Notes: generated from the sequence alone by a model not told the origin. A DNA stretch of 64,000 bases from DATMNI01 sp035570275 (GCA_035570275.1 DATMNI010000373.1:43538-107537); one strand, 5' to 3'; positions 1-7,754 are shown, numbered from the stretch's first letter. Translations and numbers: made by a program.

Positions 1-8
1 TGGAGCCG

Positions 9-1757
9 TCAGACGGGTTTCGCCACCTTCAGTTTCGGCAATATCATCAGAACGCTGCCGTACACAAGCAGCGACAGGAACAGCGCGGGGTTGCGGTCCT
101 GATGCAGATCGATGGCGATGAGCCGGTAGGCGCCGAGTAACATGGCGGGATAGATGAGCCGGGAGAGTTCCGGCTTGTTCCAACGCGCGCCGGCCCACGC
201 CAGCAGCAGGGCCGCGGCGGCCAGGACGGCGGTTCGCAGCGTGGCGCAGTAGGCGTCGCTGGCCGATTCGCCGAAGAGCCGGTGGCAGGCGGCGGTCAAG
301 GCTCCGGCTGCCATTCCGGCGGTGAGCCAGCCCAGGGTTCCCGCCAGCGCCAGACGCAGCGTGTGCGAACCCACTGCCGACCGGCTGCCCAACGTGTAGC
401 AGATGGCCGCCGCCAGTATCGCGGTCCCCAGAAGCAACTGGCCCTCACCAGACCCGCCCATCTGCATCGACGCGTTGCCGAGCAAGAAGCCGCCTGCCTG
501 ACCGAGCGCACCGGACGCGGCCAGTCCCAGAATCAAATAGACGGCGCCGTGCACTTGCAGCGTGAGGCGGCCGAAGAAACCGCCGCCCCACAGGCCGGCG
601 ATGGCCAGCAGAGACCATACCGCGGCGGCCGCGATTCCGGACAGCAGGATGCGGCTGCCGGCCACCGCCAGCACTATCGCGAAAGTGGAATAAGTATAAA
701 AGTTGCGCCCGTGCGGCCCGCTGCGGTCCAGCATCTTGAATGAAATGCCGTAACCGGCGGCGGCGCAGACCAGCGCCAGCACGGCTATGGCAGGCGCGAT
801 ATAGGCGTCCGCGCTGGCCAGCCGCATTCCGCCGCCCAGGCTGATGGCAAACGCCAGGGCGAACTGCGCGGTTTCGAAACCCGTGAACGCGGTGCCGCGG
901 AAGAGGGTTCGAAAGCCGATGCTGCCGAGGTAGATGGCAAGCAGCGCCACTTGCGCGGCCAGGAGCGCCGGGTGGGCGATGGGCGCCCAGGCTTCCGGAA
1001 CGCCGTGTTGGTTGGTGACCAGCCAGGTGGTCAGAAGCACCGCCAGATCGGCGGCCCAGGCTGCCGGCCAGCGCTTGCTGAGCCAACGGTTGAGGCAGGC
1101 CGACGTTTCCACGGCGGCGGCGATAGCGAGGATGACGAAGGTGAAGGGGATGGCATCGTGCGTCGCCACCAGCAGCGCCGCGGAGACGCCCAAGCCGGCC
1201 AGCATGGCAAACGTGGCCACGATCGACAGATCCTTCTTCCAGGAGACGGCCCAGCCGAAGAGGGTGAACGCCAGCAGAATGCCGCCGGCGGCCCAAGTGG
1301 ATACGGCATGAAACCGGAGGGTGGCTTCCCACAACAGCGGCGACAGCAGCAGCACGGAGATCAGGCTGTGAATCGCGGTCTCCAGTTTCTGCCCGGCGGG
1401 AGTCCGCGCGGCCAGTACCAGCCAGAGCATGGCGTAAAGGATCCCGATGGCGACGCCGGCCTTCGGTGCCAGGGTGCCGGATTCGGTAAGAGCGCGGAGC
1501 AGGTAGGCGCCGGCCAGGCCGAGCAGGCCGCGGCCCAACACCGGAAGCAGGGTAGTGGTTTCGGGAAGGCTGGGAGTCTGGGCCGCGGACTTCGGCGCCG
1601 GCGCAGTGCCGGTGACCGGCAAAGCCTGGGGGGCCACGCCCGCCGAGCGTTCCAGGCAGGCTACGCGCTCCTGCAGTTGGCGAACCTGCTGGACCAACGC
1701 GTCAAACTCCGGTTGCAACAAGGCAACCTCCTCAGACTGAAACTGCCGGCGGTTCAT
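9..1757 (-). CDS. Multi-pass membrane protein, DUF2339-like
   Basis: The 582-residue product begins with a short coiled-coil segment (about residues 8-40, QQVRQLQERVACLE), then an Ala/Pro/Thr-rich linker to about residue 70. The rest is a succession of hydrophobic helices, roughly 15 or more, reaching the C-terminus. This layout resembles the DUF2339 predicted inner-membrane family; no catalytic motif is visible and the function is unknown. The start is the last of three ATG copies in a 13-bp tandem array. The gene lies downstream of the S9-like gene on the same strand, 34 bp away, so co-transcription is likely. The family assignment rests on architecture only. Confidence 0.6.
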   Translation of the reverse strand: MNRRQFQSEEVALLQPEFDALVQQVRQLQERVACLERSAGVAPQALPVTGTAPAPKSAAQTPSLPETTTLLPVLGRGLLGLAGAYLLRALTESGTLAPKAGVAIGILYAMLWLVLAARTPAGQKLETAIHSLISVLLLSPLLWEATLRFHAVSTWAAGGILLAFTLFGWAVSWKKDLSIVATFAMLAGLGVSAALLVATHDAIPFTFVILAIAAAVETSACLNRWLSKRWPAAWAADLAVLLTTWLVTNQHGVPEAWAPIAHPALLAAQVALLAIYLGSIGFRTLFRGTAFTGFETAQFALAFAISLGGGMRLASADAYIAPAIAVLALVCAAAGYGISFKMLDRSGPHGRNFYTYSTFAIVLAVAGSRILLSGIAAAAVWSLLAIAGLWGGGFFGRLTLQVHGAVYLILGLAASGALGQAGGFLLGNASMQMGGSGEGQLLLGTAILAAAICYTLGSRSAVGSHTLRLALAGTLGWLTAGMAAGALTAACHRLFGESASDAYCATLRTAVLAAAALLLAWAGARWNKPELSRLIYPAMLLGAYRLIAIDLHQDRNPALFLSLLVYGSVLMILPKLKVAKPV

Positions 1758-1803
1758 CGGCCGGGTTCATCGTCCGGGTTCATCGCCCGGTTTATCGCCC
1801 CGG
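1752..1803. repeat. 13-bp tandem repeat x4 over the S9/membrane-protein gene junction
   Basis: Four consecutive 13-bp units (gttcatcggccgg and variants) occupy 1752-1764, 1765-1777, 1778-1790 and 1791-1803. On the minus strand three units carry ATGA and the fourth carries ATAA, which is the stop codon of the upstream S9-like gene (1792-1794). The last ATG (1755-1757) starts the downstream gene. An ATG at 1781-1783 opens a nine-codon mini-ORF (MNPDDEPGR) whose TGA overlaps the real start. Confidence 0.85.
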
Positions 1804-3792
1804 CGCGAATCTCCCCAGCCAGCCAAGCGTGGCCTCCAGTTCCAAAACGACCTGGCCTGGGGTAACTTCGCCGCGCATCCGCACCAACGCCGACTCCACC
1901 TTCCGGGCCTGCAGCGCGAAGTACAATTCCTCGCTCTCCGGATCCCGCTCGCCAGCGATCACCAGCGTCGGCGTCTGAAAGCTCTGCGCCCAAAACAGCG
2001 GCGAATGCTTCGTATACTGTTCCGGATTCTCCCACGGCATCGCACCCATCCAAGCCGCGGCCCTGGCGGCGCCGTCGGGGGTCAGCGCGACATGGGTAAC
2101 CCAGTCCGCTATGGGCCTCCGCGCCACCACCGCGGCGAAGCGATCGGTGTGGCCAATCGCCCAGGCCGCCAGCAATCCGCCCACCAGCGTCAGGCGCTTG
2201 GGGTCCACGTAGCCCTTGGCGGCGACGGCATCCACGCCCCGGATCAGGTCGTCAAAATCGTCGCCCGGGTAACGGGAGTGGATGAGGTTGCCGAATTCTT
2301 CGCCATAGCCTGGAGTGCCCCGCGGATTGGCGCACAGCACCACGTAGCCGAGCGCGGCGAAAAGCTGTGCCCGCAACCGGAATTCGGGCCCGCACATGCG
2401 CCGGCTGGATTTCGGCCCAGGGGCCTCGTCGATATCCAGCAGCAGCGGGTATTTTTTCGCGGCGTCGAATCCCGGCGGCTTGAGCACCCAACCCTGGATG
2501 GTCTTGCCGTCGGACGCCCAATGGACCTCCTCGGCCCGCCCCGTGTCCCGCGCCGCCAGCAGGCCCTCGGCGGGTGCGGCCAACCGGGCTGGCTGGCCCG
2601 CCAGATCGACGGGGAAGGCGACCACCTCATCTGCCGCCGTAGCAGTGGACCGAACTGCCACGGCCCGGCCGTTATCGGCCAGCGAAAAGCCGCCCAGCCG
2701 CTGTGGCTCGCGGGTCGCCTGGCGCACGCTGCCGTCGTTTCTGGCGGCATAGACGTAAGTTGCGCCGTGGTCGTCGGCCAGAAAGTAAACCGTGCGCGAG
2801 TCCGAACTCCACTGCGGCCGCCTCACATCGCGGTCCAGCGCACCGGCCAACACCTTGACCCGGCTGCCGTCCGCGTTCATCACGTACAGCTTGCGGATGG
2901 TGTAACTCTGGGGCAGGGCTTCGCGCGCCACCCAGGCGATCTTGCTGCCATCGGGCGAGGCCATGGGCGATTCCGGCTGGACGTGCCCTCCGGGTTCGGA
3001 CCCGCGGTGTTGAGTGAGTTGCCGGCGCGCCCCATCGGCCACCCGGATGGCGTAGATTTCCCCGCCCTGCAGTGGGTTGCCGGCATCGGCAACAGGTGCG
3101 GCCGCAGCCAGGATCTCGCGGCCGTCGGGCATCCAGGCTGGTTCGCCGGTGTAGTTGAGATCGCCATGGAGATCGCCATTGAGATCGCCATGGAAATCGC
3201 CGGCCGTAAGCTGGCGCGGCGCTCCGCCTTGGGACCCCACTACGAAGATCCGGACGCGGCTGGTCACCCTCTGCTGCAGGAGCGGCAGCAGGGCCGGCGG
3301 CGCCCAGGCGGGCAGCGTGGCCGTCACTGGAACCGGCGCGGTAAAAGCCAACCACTTGCCGTCCGCGGACCATGCGAGAGCTTCGGGCGGCAGCGCGGTG
3401 GGGATTTCCAGTTCCTGGCCGGAGTCCACCGTGTGTACCCGGATCTGCGTTTTCCCACTGCGGTCCGAAAGATAGGCGAGGCGCGCGCCATCGGGGGACC
3501 AGCGGGGCGAAAAATCGCGCCATGGCCCTCGGGTCAACTGGCGCGGCCGGGTGGCGCCATCGGCAGCGACCGTCCACAAGTTGGACCCGAAGGCGTCCCG
3601 ATCCCGATCGTTCCAGGTTTCGACATAGACTACCCGGCTGCCATCGCCACTGATCCGCGGGTCGCAGGCTGCGCGGAAGGCCCACCAGTCGTCCAGGGAA
3701 AAGGGCTGACTGGCGGCCACTGCCACCGGCGCGCACGCCAGACCGATTGCCAGGCTGATTACCGGGCCGATTGCCAGACCGATTGGCTTCAA
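1792..3792 (-). CDS. S9-family prolyl oligopeptidase-like protein lacking the nucleophile motif
   Basis: About 666 residues, secreted or periplasmic. A signal peptide (LKPIGLAIGPVISLAIGLA) fits a TTG start at 3790-3792 with GGAG eight bases upstream; an alternative GTG lies at 3852. Next comes a TolB-like beta-propeller with repeated blades (SPDGARLAYLSD, SPRWSPDG), then an alpha/beta-hydrolase domain (about 430-660) containing the family signatures ANPRGTPGYGEEF and DDLIRGVDAV. At the expected GGSYGGY nucleophile elbow the protein reads TLVGGLLAAWAIGH, so the serine is absent. The expected EGH histidine is also not seen, although AGERD is present. It should be inactive as a peptidase, or a recent loss-of-function allele. 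A four-fold in-frame 12-bp repeat lies in the propeller at 3157-3204. Confidence 0.8.
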   Translation of the reverse strand: MKPIGLAIGPVISLAIGLACAPVAVAASQPFSLDDWWAFRAACDPRISGDGSRVVYVETWNDRDRDAFGSNLWTVAADGATRPRQLTRGPWRDFSPRWSPDGARLAYLSDRSGKTQIRVHTVDSGQELEIPTALPPEALAWSADGKWLAFTAPVPVTATLPAWAPPALLPLLQQRVTSRVRIFVVGSQGGAPRQLTAGDFHGDLNGDLHGDLNYTGEPAWMPDGREILAAAAPVADAGNPLQGGEIYAIRVADGARRQLTQHRGSEPGGHVQPESPMASPDGSKIAWVAREALPQSYTIRKLYVMNADGSRVKVLAGALDRDVRRPQWSSDSRTVYFLADDHGATYVYAARNDGSVRQATREPQRLGGFSLADNGRAVAVRSTATAADEVVAFPVDLAGQPARLAAPAEGLLAARDTGRAEEVHWASDGKTIQGWVLKPPGFDAAKKYPLLLDIDEAPGPKSSRRMCGPEFRLRAQLFAALGYVVLCANPRGTPGYGEEFGNLIHSRYPGDDFDDLIRGVDAVAAKGYVDPKRLTLVGGLLAAWAIGHTDRFAAVVARRPIADWVTHVALTPDGAARAAAWMGAMPWENPEQYTKHSPLFWAQSFQTPTLVIAGERDPESEELYFALQARKVESALVRMRGEVTPGQVVLELEATLGWLGRFAPGR
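3157..3204. repeat. In-frame 12-bp tandem repeat x4 within the propeller domain
   Basis: Four 12-bp units (gagatcgccatg and variants) encode a run of GDFH/GDLN/GDLH/GDLN in the propeller. The unit length is a multiple of three, so the reading frame is kept. It probably lengthens a surface loop. Confidence 0.8.
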
Positions 3793-3878
3793 AAAATTGA
3801 CTCCGAACGGAATTAGTCTACCCCAGACGCCGTTCGGCAGAGAAACAACCACTCCTTTACAGTCGTGGCTCTGATGGC

Positions 3879-3950
3879 CTCGTTGCCAATACGAGACTTC
3901 GGATCAGAGCGGCGACTGGTCGCTCGACCGTTAGGGAGCCGTCGCGCAAC
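3879..3950. repeat. Dispersed repeat R2, copy A
   Basis: This intergenic stretch shares gttgccaa, ggatcagagc and ccgttagggagc, in the same order, with a second copy at 33181-33245. This copy carries a short insertion (gactggtcgctc) between the last two blocks and lacks the perfect hairpin of copy B. It lies between the small PCP_red-like gene and the S9-like gene. Confidence 0.6.
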
Positions 3951-4211
3951 TTACTCCAGAAGGTGCCGGTAATCGCCGGGGTCGAGGCCGAAGCGGTCCA
4001 TCAGGCGCGGCAGGTCGAGGCGCAGGGCTTCGGGAGTGTTGCGAACCCAGGCGACGATCACGGTCTCCACGCCCACGCGGTTCTTGCCGTCGTCCTCGGC
4101 AATGGCTTCGGCGGCGCCGCGGAGTTGCGACTCGGTTTGATCGCGGACGGGATAAGGCGTCTGGGCCAGGATCTGGTTAAGCAGGTCTTCGGCGGCGTCG
4201 TTCCAGTTCAT
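3951..4211 (-). CDS. Small PCP_red-domain-like protein
   Basis: The 86-residue product begins MNWNDAAEDLLNQI. The following pattern (YPVRDQTESQLRGAAE, then NRVGVETVIVAWV) resembles the PCP_red domain, a small helical domain first seen at the C-terminus of protochlorophyllide reductase subunits and common as a stand-alone protein in heterotrophs. No cofactor motif is visible and the role is unknown. The 5' end is preceded by two degenerate copies of itself, each with an ATG, downstream of the metallophosphoesterase stop codon. Translation is probably coupled to that gene. Confidence 0.6.
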   Translation of the reverse strand: MNWNDAAEDLLNQILAQTPYPVRDQTESQLRGAAEAIAEDDGKNRVGVETVIVAWVRNTPEALRLDLPRLMDRFGLDPGDYRHLLE

Positions 4212-4257
4212 GCTGCCTCATTCCATTTCATACTGCGTCATTCCAATGCATAGGGCC
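4201..4257. repeat. 20-bp tandem repeat reiterating a start codon
   Basis: Units start at 4201, 4221 and 4241 (ttccagttcatgctgcctca and variants). On the minus strand every unit contains ATG-NAN-TGG-AAY-GA, that is, the first codons of the PCP_red-like gene, with ATGs at 4209-4211, 4229-4231 and 4249-4251. Because 20 is not a multiple of three, each copy is in a different frame. Confidence 0.9.
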
Positions 4258-4268
4258 TGTTCGGTGAC

Positions 4269-5321
4269 TCATTGTTTGTTCCGGTCGTAACACCAGTGCA
4301 CCAGCGAATCGGCGTACTTGCCCTGGCTGGTGCGAAGCAGGTCGGCGATGCTCAGTTCCTGGAACGCGAACGTAACCGAACCGTCGGCGGCCGCCGTACC
4401 GGTCAGGTAACCGTAGACATCGGTCATGGCTTTTCGGCTGGCGGCAACTCCGGCGGGCAGACGGTAGCGGACGGCGCCGGCGGTTCCCACGATCCAGCCC
4501 GGCAGGACTTTGCCCTTCCAGGTCTCGGTGCGAAAGACGTCTTCCAGGTAGTAATGCGAATGGCTGGCCAGCAGGTAAACGCGCTTGTGGGCCGAGTTCT
4601 GCGCGTGCCACAGCGCTTCGTAAACTGCGCGGCCGCTGCGGTCGCCCTGGGGCCAGGTGCTCATGCTGTGATCGTCGCCCAGGCTGCCGGGCAGGGCGGC
4701 GTGCATGCCGGCCACGATGGTCTGAATCTGGCCCGACTTTTCATCGCGGTCCAGCACGGAACGCAGCCACTTGAGCTGGGCGTCGTCAAATTGGTCGCGG
4801 CTGGCGTTATCCAGCGCAATGAAGTCGATGTTATGGCTGACCCAGTGGTTATAGCTGCGGAGCTTGTGATCCTGCGAATCGTCCTTCAGGCGCTGCGCCT
4901 GGATGGCAGGGGCCGTCAGCCAGTCGGCGAATTGCAGCAGGTATTGCTCACGGGTTGCCGGCGGGATGGTTTCGTGATTGCCGATGGCCAGGAAAACGGG
5001 AAGTGCGCCGAAGGGGGCGATCTGGTGCGCGATGAAATCCGGCCACGCCGTGGTTTCGTAGTCGCTGATGTTGAGTGGCTTGGTAGATATCCCCAGCGAG
5101 GCGGGCGGCGCCATGTCCTCGTCAAAAGTGTAGATGGCGCGGAAGTCCCCCAAATGCCAGTAAAACTCGCAGCGGCCGGCGACCACGCTGGAGGCGATGG
5201 CCGGCATGACGATATCGCCGCAGTTGCGCGAATCGCCCGACACGGCGAATTTCCAGGGGGCGGGCGCCTGGGCGAAGGCGGGCGCCACCAAGGCCAGAAC
5301 AAGGTACGGAAGGCGGTGCAC
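4269..5321 (-). CDS. Secreted calcineurin-like metallophosphoesterase
   Basis: 350 residues with a Sec signal peptide (MHRLPYLVLALVAPAFA, then QAPAPW). The metallophosphatase fold is indicated by ordered metal-ligand motifs: SGDSRNCGD near residue 28, YWHLGDFR near 55, AIGNHE near 117, GMHAALPG near 207 and ASHSHYY near 255. The usual GDxH and GDxxD motifs are modified, so this is a divergent member; the substrate is unknown. It probably acts in the periplasm. Its TGA overlaps an ATG (ATGA) that opens a 14-codon mini-ORF leading into the downstream PCP_red-like gene. Confidence 0.85.
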   Translation of the reverse strand: MHRLPYLVLALVAPAFAQAPAPWKFAVSGDSRNCGDIVMPAIASSVVAGRCEFYWHLGDFRAIYTFDEDMAPPASLGISTKPLNISDYETTAWPDFIAHQIAPFGALPVFLAIGNHETIPPATREQYLLQFADWLTAPAIQAQRLKDDSQDHKLRSYNHWVSHNIDFIALDNASRDQFDDAQLKWLRSVLDRDEKSGQIQTIVAGMHAALPGSLGDDHSMSTWPQGDRSGRAVYEALWHAQNSAHKRVYLLASHSHYYLEDVFRTETWKGKVLPGWIVGTAGAVRYRLPAGVAASRKAMTDVYGYLTGTAAADGSVTFAFQELSIADLLRTSQGKYADSLVHWCYDRNKQ

Positions 5322-5367
5322 TCAGACTGAGTGTAGCGTGAAAGCCGGGCAAGGCCCTCATCTACTT

Positions 5368-5919
5368 CTACTTCCCAATCGCCACCACTACACTGGCCGC
5401 CCGCACATCCAGCTTTTCCATCCGGTGACCCAGTTCGAAGGGCTTGCCCACCACCGCCGAGGGATACAGCGGGAGCAGAACGTTTTGTATCAAGAAATCC
5501 AGGGTGCGTCCGTCGATGACGATTCCGGAAATTTCCACGCGCTCGACATCCACGGTGGCACGCCCATTGGCCGAACGGATTCGCGCCGTCACGCTGACCG
5601 GCCGTTCGCCTTCCAGGATCCTGGACATCAGCCAGCCCGGGTGCTGCCCCTGCGCGTGTTCGACCTTCCCGAAATCGATCAGGGCGGTGCCGGTGACGAC
5701 TTCCGCCGTACCGAAGTGGAGTCGGGGATTGCGGACGCCTGCCGGGGCTTCCTTTTCGACGTAGGCAGCCAGTTCCGCCTGGCTGAACTCCACGCGCGTG
5801 CCGGCCGGCAGCCGGTCGCTGTCGATGGCGTCGAGTTTCCGCTTGGCCGACACATAGCCGCCATCCGCCGCGGAGAGCAGCGCAGAGAATAGCAGCGGAA
5901 TGGCCGTGATCCGACGCAC
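5368..5919 (-). CDS. Secreted protein of unknown function
   Basis: A GTG at 5917-5919 gives a 183-residue product with a short signal peptide (RRITAIPLLFSALLSAADGG). An open frame continues upstream to 6150 but runs into a dispersed repeat, so the shorter start is preferred. The mature part is small and mixed alpha/beta, with RVEFSQAELAAYVEKEAPAG, VTARIRSANGRATVDVERVE and a hydrophobic LDFLIQNVLLPLYPSAVVGK near the end. No family was recognised, though it has the look of a lipid- or membrane-associated periplasmic domain. It is 46 bp upstream of the metallophosphoesterase start, on the same strand. Confidence 0.65.
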   Translation of the reverse strand: MRRITAIPLLFSALLSAADGGYVSAKRKLDAIDSDRLPAGTRVEFSQAELAAYVEKEAPAGVRNPRLHFGTAEVVTGTALIDFGKVEHAQGQHPGWLMSRILEGERPVSVTARIRSANGRATVDVERVEISGIVIDGRTLDFLIQNVLLPLYPSAVVGKPFELGHRMEKLDVRAASVVVAIGK

Positions 5920-5972
5920 CTTCACAATTCTACATACGTGCCGTGGGTGACCGCAGTTGCCAGTACACCAGA

Positions 5973-6103
5973 TGTGGGGCAGGTTGTAAACCTGCGGCGG
6001 ATTGCTAATCCGCCTGCTGCTGGCCCAACGAGCGCATCGGGGCTCGCTCCGAACGTCGGCAGGCGGATTGCCAATCCGCCGCAGCTTGCCAAGCTGCCCC
6101 ACA
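5973..6103. repeat. Dispersed palindromic repeat R1, copy 1
   Basis: A 131-bp inverted repeat with arms of about 45 bp: left 5973-6017, beginning tgtggggcag, and right 6059-6103, ending ctgccccaca. Each arm holds two small hairpins of its own (gcaggttgtaaacctgc, ggcggattgctaatccgcc; mirror: ggcggattgccaatccgcc, gcagcttgccaagctgc). A second copy lies at 54041-54168. The organisation resembles a REP-doublet or MITE-like element; no encoded protein is visible. Confidence 0.85.
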
Positions 6104-6179
6104 TAGCGCCACGGGCGACTTTCATCCTTTCCCCTGTGCGCCCGGCGCACATCGCGAACAGATTCAGCCCCACAGAAAA

Positions 6180-6296
6180 ATGCTCACAGGGCTGTTCGCA
6201 TCCTTGCAAGGACTGGGCCTCAAGCTGGAACTCCGCAAGGCGCCGCTGGAGGTGCTGGTGTTCGACCAGGTGCTGAAGATGCCGACGGAGAACTAG
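6180..6296 (+). pseudogene. C-terminal remnant of a TIGR03435 family protein
   Basis: The 38-codon frame ends in GLGLKLELRKAPLEVLVFDQ followed by VLKMPTEN and a stop. TIGR03435 soil-associated secreted proteins characteristically end in a very similar LGLKLE..KAPVEVLVID..EKPTEN tail. The N-terminal 200 or more residues are missing. The fragment lies 76 bp downstream of the R1 element, so loss by recombination there is plausible but inferred. Confidence 0.65.
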
Positions 6297-6321
6297 GCTC
6301 GCGTAGCCCAAACGGGACAAA

Positions 6322-6373
6322 TTGGCCCGGAAAAAACGGCTAACTCCTTTGTTTCGACAAAAAACCGGGCCAA
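6322..6373. other. Inverted repeat upstream of the discoidin-like gene
   Basis: The arms ttggcccgg (6322-6330) and ccgggccaa (6365-6373) are perfect complements around an A-rich 34-nt loop. The structure lies about 120 bp upstream of the 6492 start and downstream of the TIGR03435 remnant stop. It could be a terminator or an operator; no T-run follows it. Confidence 0.35.
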
Positions 6374-6491
6374 ACTGGCCTGGACGACCTTGTATTGCTA
6401 TACGGGATTGCTACACTTAGGACAGATTGGAACCGTTAAGTCTGGTTCCGCCGTTGGCACATCCGCCGTTGGAACATGAGGAGGAATTCTC

Positions 6492-7064
6492 ATGACGCGT
6501 GGAGTACGGGTGTTTGTGGTGGTAATCGTGGCAGCTTTGGTTTCCGCTGCCATAGTCGTAGGCATCAGGTTTGTGCCCGCCGCCGGGCGCGCGGTCACGG
6601 TGATCCGGCGTCCTTCCGTTGTCACGGGAGCCAAACAATCCATTCCTGGCAGCACGTTGGCCGCTCTGCGGAACATCGCGCCGTTCGCCACCGTCACGGT
6701 ATCCTCGGCAGCGGATTCCGGCGGCCAGCCCGCCGGCGTAGCTGATGGCGTGGTGGATTCCAGTGAATGGGTGGCCCGTGGCGAACTTCAAGGCGCCTGG
6801 ATCAAACTCACCTGGGACCGCCCGGCCCTGGTGGAACAAATCGATCTCTACGACCGGCCGAGCCCGCTAGAGAACGTCCTTGGAGGGACCCTGATCTTCG
6901 ATGACGGCGCTATGATCCCGGTCCCCAAACTCCCGCCCGATGGTACGCCCTGGCACGTCAAGATTCCACCAAAGCATGTCACCTGGATCATGTTTCGGAT
7001 CGACGCCGCCCAAGGCCGCGCCACGGGCCTGGCCGAGATTATGGTTTTGGGAGACGTCGAGTAG
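6492..7064 (+). CDS. Membrane-anchored F5/8-type C (discoidin-like) domain protein
   Basis: 190 residues. An N-terminal membrane anchor or uncleaved signal (VRVFVVVIVAALVSAAIVVG) is followed by a linker and, from about residue 65, a beta-sandwich carbohydrate-binding-like domain (TVSSAADSGGQPAGVADG, WIKLTWDRPALVEQIDLYDR, FRIDAAQGRATGLAEIMVLG). These are hallmark strands of the galactose-binding/discoidin fold, which usually binds glycans. A strong GAGGAGG Shine-Dalgarno ends eight bases before the ATG. A 15-bp direct duplication (tccgccgttggcaca) sits just upstream at 6447-6476. It is probably a surface glycan-binding protein; ligand unknown. Confidence 0.7.
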   Translation: MTRGVRVFVVVIVAALVSAAIVVGIRFVPAAGRAVTVIRRPSVVTGAKQSIPGSTLAALRNIAPFATVTVSSAADSGGQPAGVADGVVDSSEWVARGELQGAWIKLTWDRPALVEQIDLYDRPSPLENVLGGTLIFDDGAMIPVPKLPPDGTPWHVKIPPKHVTWIMFRIDAAQGRATGLAEIMVLGDVE

Positions 7065-7151
7065 CCACGGCCGGCACCGGCGCTACACCCTGCTATCGCA
7101 CGCTGCTATAATTAGCGGCGGAGCGGGGCCGCGATTGCCCTTCCGAACCCG

Positions 7152-7754
7152 ATGCGCCCCGTATCGTTCTGCGCAATTACCGTGGCAGCGTTGGCCACAA
7201 TGCTTACCGCGGAGAGCCCTGCCCGGACGGCCGGCGTCACCATTGTGCTCGATTTCCAGGGACCGCGCTCGGAAAGATCGGTTCAGGAAATGAAGCGTGA
7301 GTTCGAGGGAATCCTGAAGAGTTCCGGCCTCGCCTTTGAATGGCGCATGCGCGACGAGGCCAACCAGGTAACCTCCAACCATCTGGTGGTAGTGCGCTTT
7401 AAAGGGAAGTGCGTCCTGGAACCGGTGGGCTACCTGTACGACGAGCGGGGCCCGCTGGCCTTCACCTACTCCACCGATGGCGCCGTACAACCGTACAGCG
7501 AAGTGGCTTGCGATAAGGTGGCGTCCAGTATCCGGTCCGCCATGTTCGGCGGCGATTTCGCCAACGCCGATGAGTTCCTGGGGCGCGCGCTCGGCCGTGT
7601 TCTGGCGCACGAATTGGTGCATATGCTTTCGAAGTCCCGCGCCCACGCCAGGAGCGGCGTCGAAAAGGCTGCGTTGTCCGGCAAACTCCTGATTGCGCCG
7701 GACATGCGGCTGGATGCGGCCGATCTGGAGAAGCTTCACACCCTTGTCCAATGA
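7152..7754 (+). CDS. Secreted zincin-like metalloprotease
   Basis: 200 residues with a signal peptide (FCAITVAALATMLTAESPA). The key signal is AHELVHMLSKSRAHARSGV near residue 155, a HExxHxxxxxxxH zinc-binding motif with the catalytic Glu and a third histidine eight residues after the second. The preceding domain (VTIVLDFQGPRSERSVQEM) and the tail SGVEKAALSGKLL resemble a small family of acidobacterial secreted proteins. The start is the first ATG of the frame, directly before the signal peptide. It is probably a periplasmic or extracellular peptidase; substrate unknown. Confidence 0.65.
   Translation: MRPVSFCAITVAALATMLTAESPARTAGVTIVLDFQGPRSERSVQEMKREFEGILKSSGLAFEWRMRDEANQVTSNHLVVVRFKGKCVLEPVGYLYDERGPLAFTYSTDGAVQPYSEVACDKVASSIRSAMFGGDFANADEFLGRALGRVLAHELVHMLSKSRAHARSGVEKAALSGKLLIAPDMRLDAADLEKLHTLVQ

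Noticed and set aside
2005..3816. Long plus-strand open frame opposite the S9-like gene
   Set aside because: It is the complement of a gene with clear family motifs; the translation is Arg/Gly/Pro-rich without domain likeness, as expected for high-GC shadow frames.
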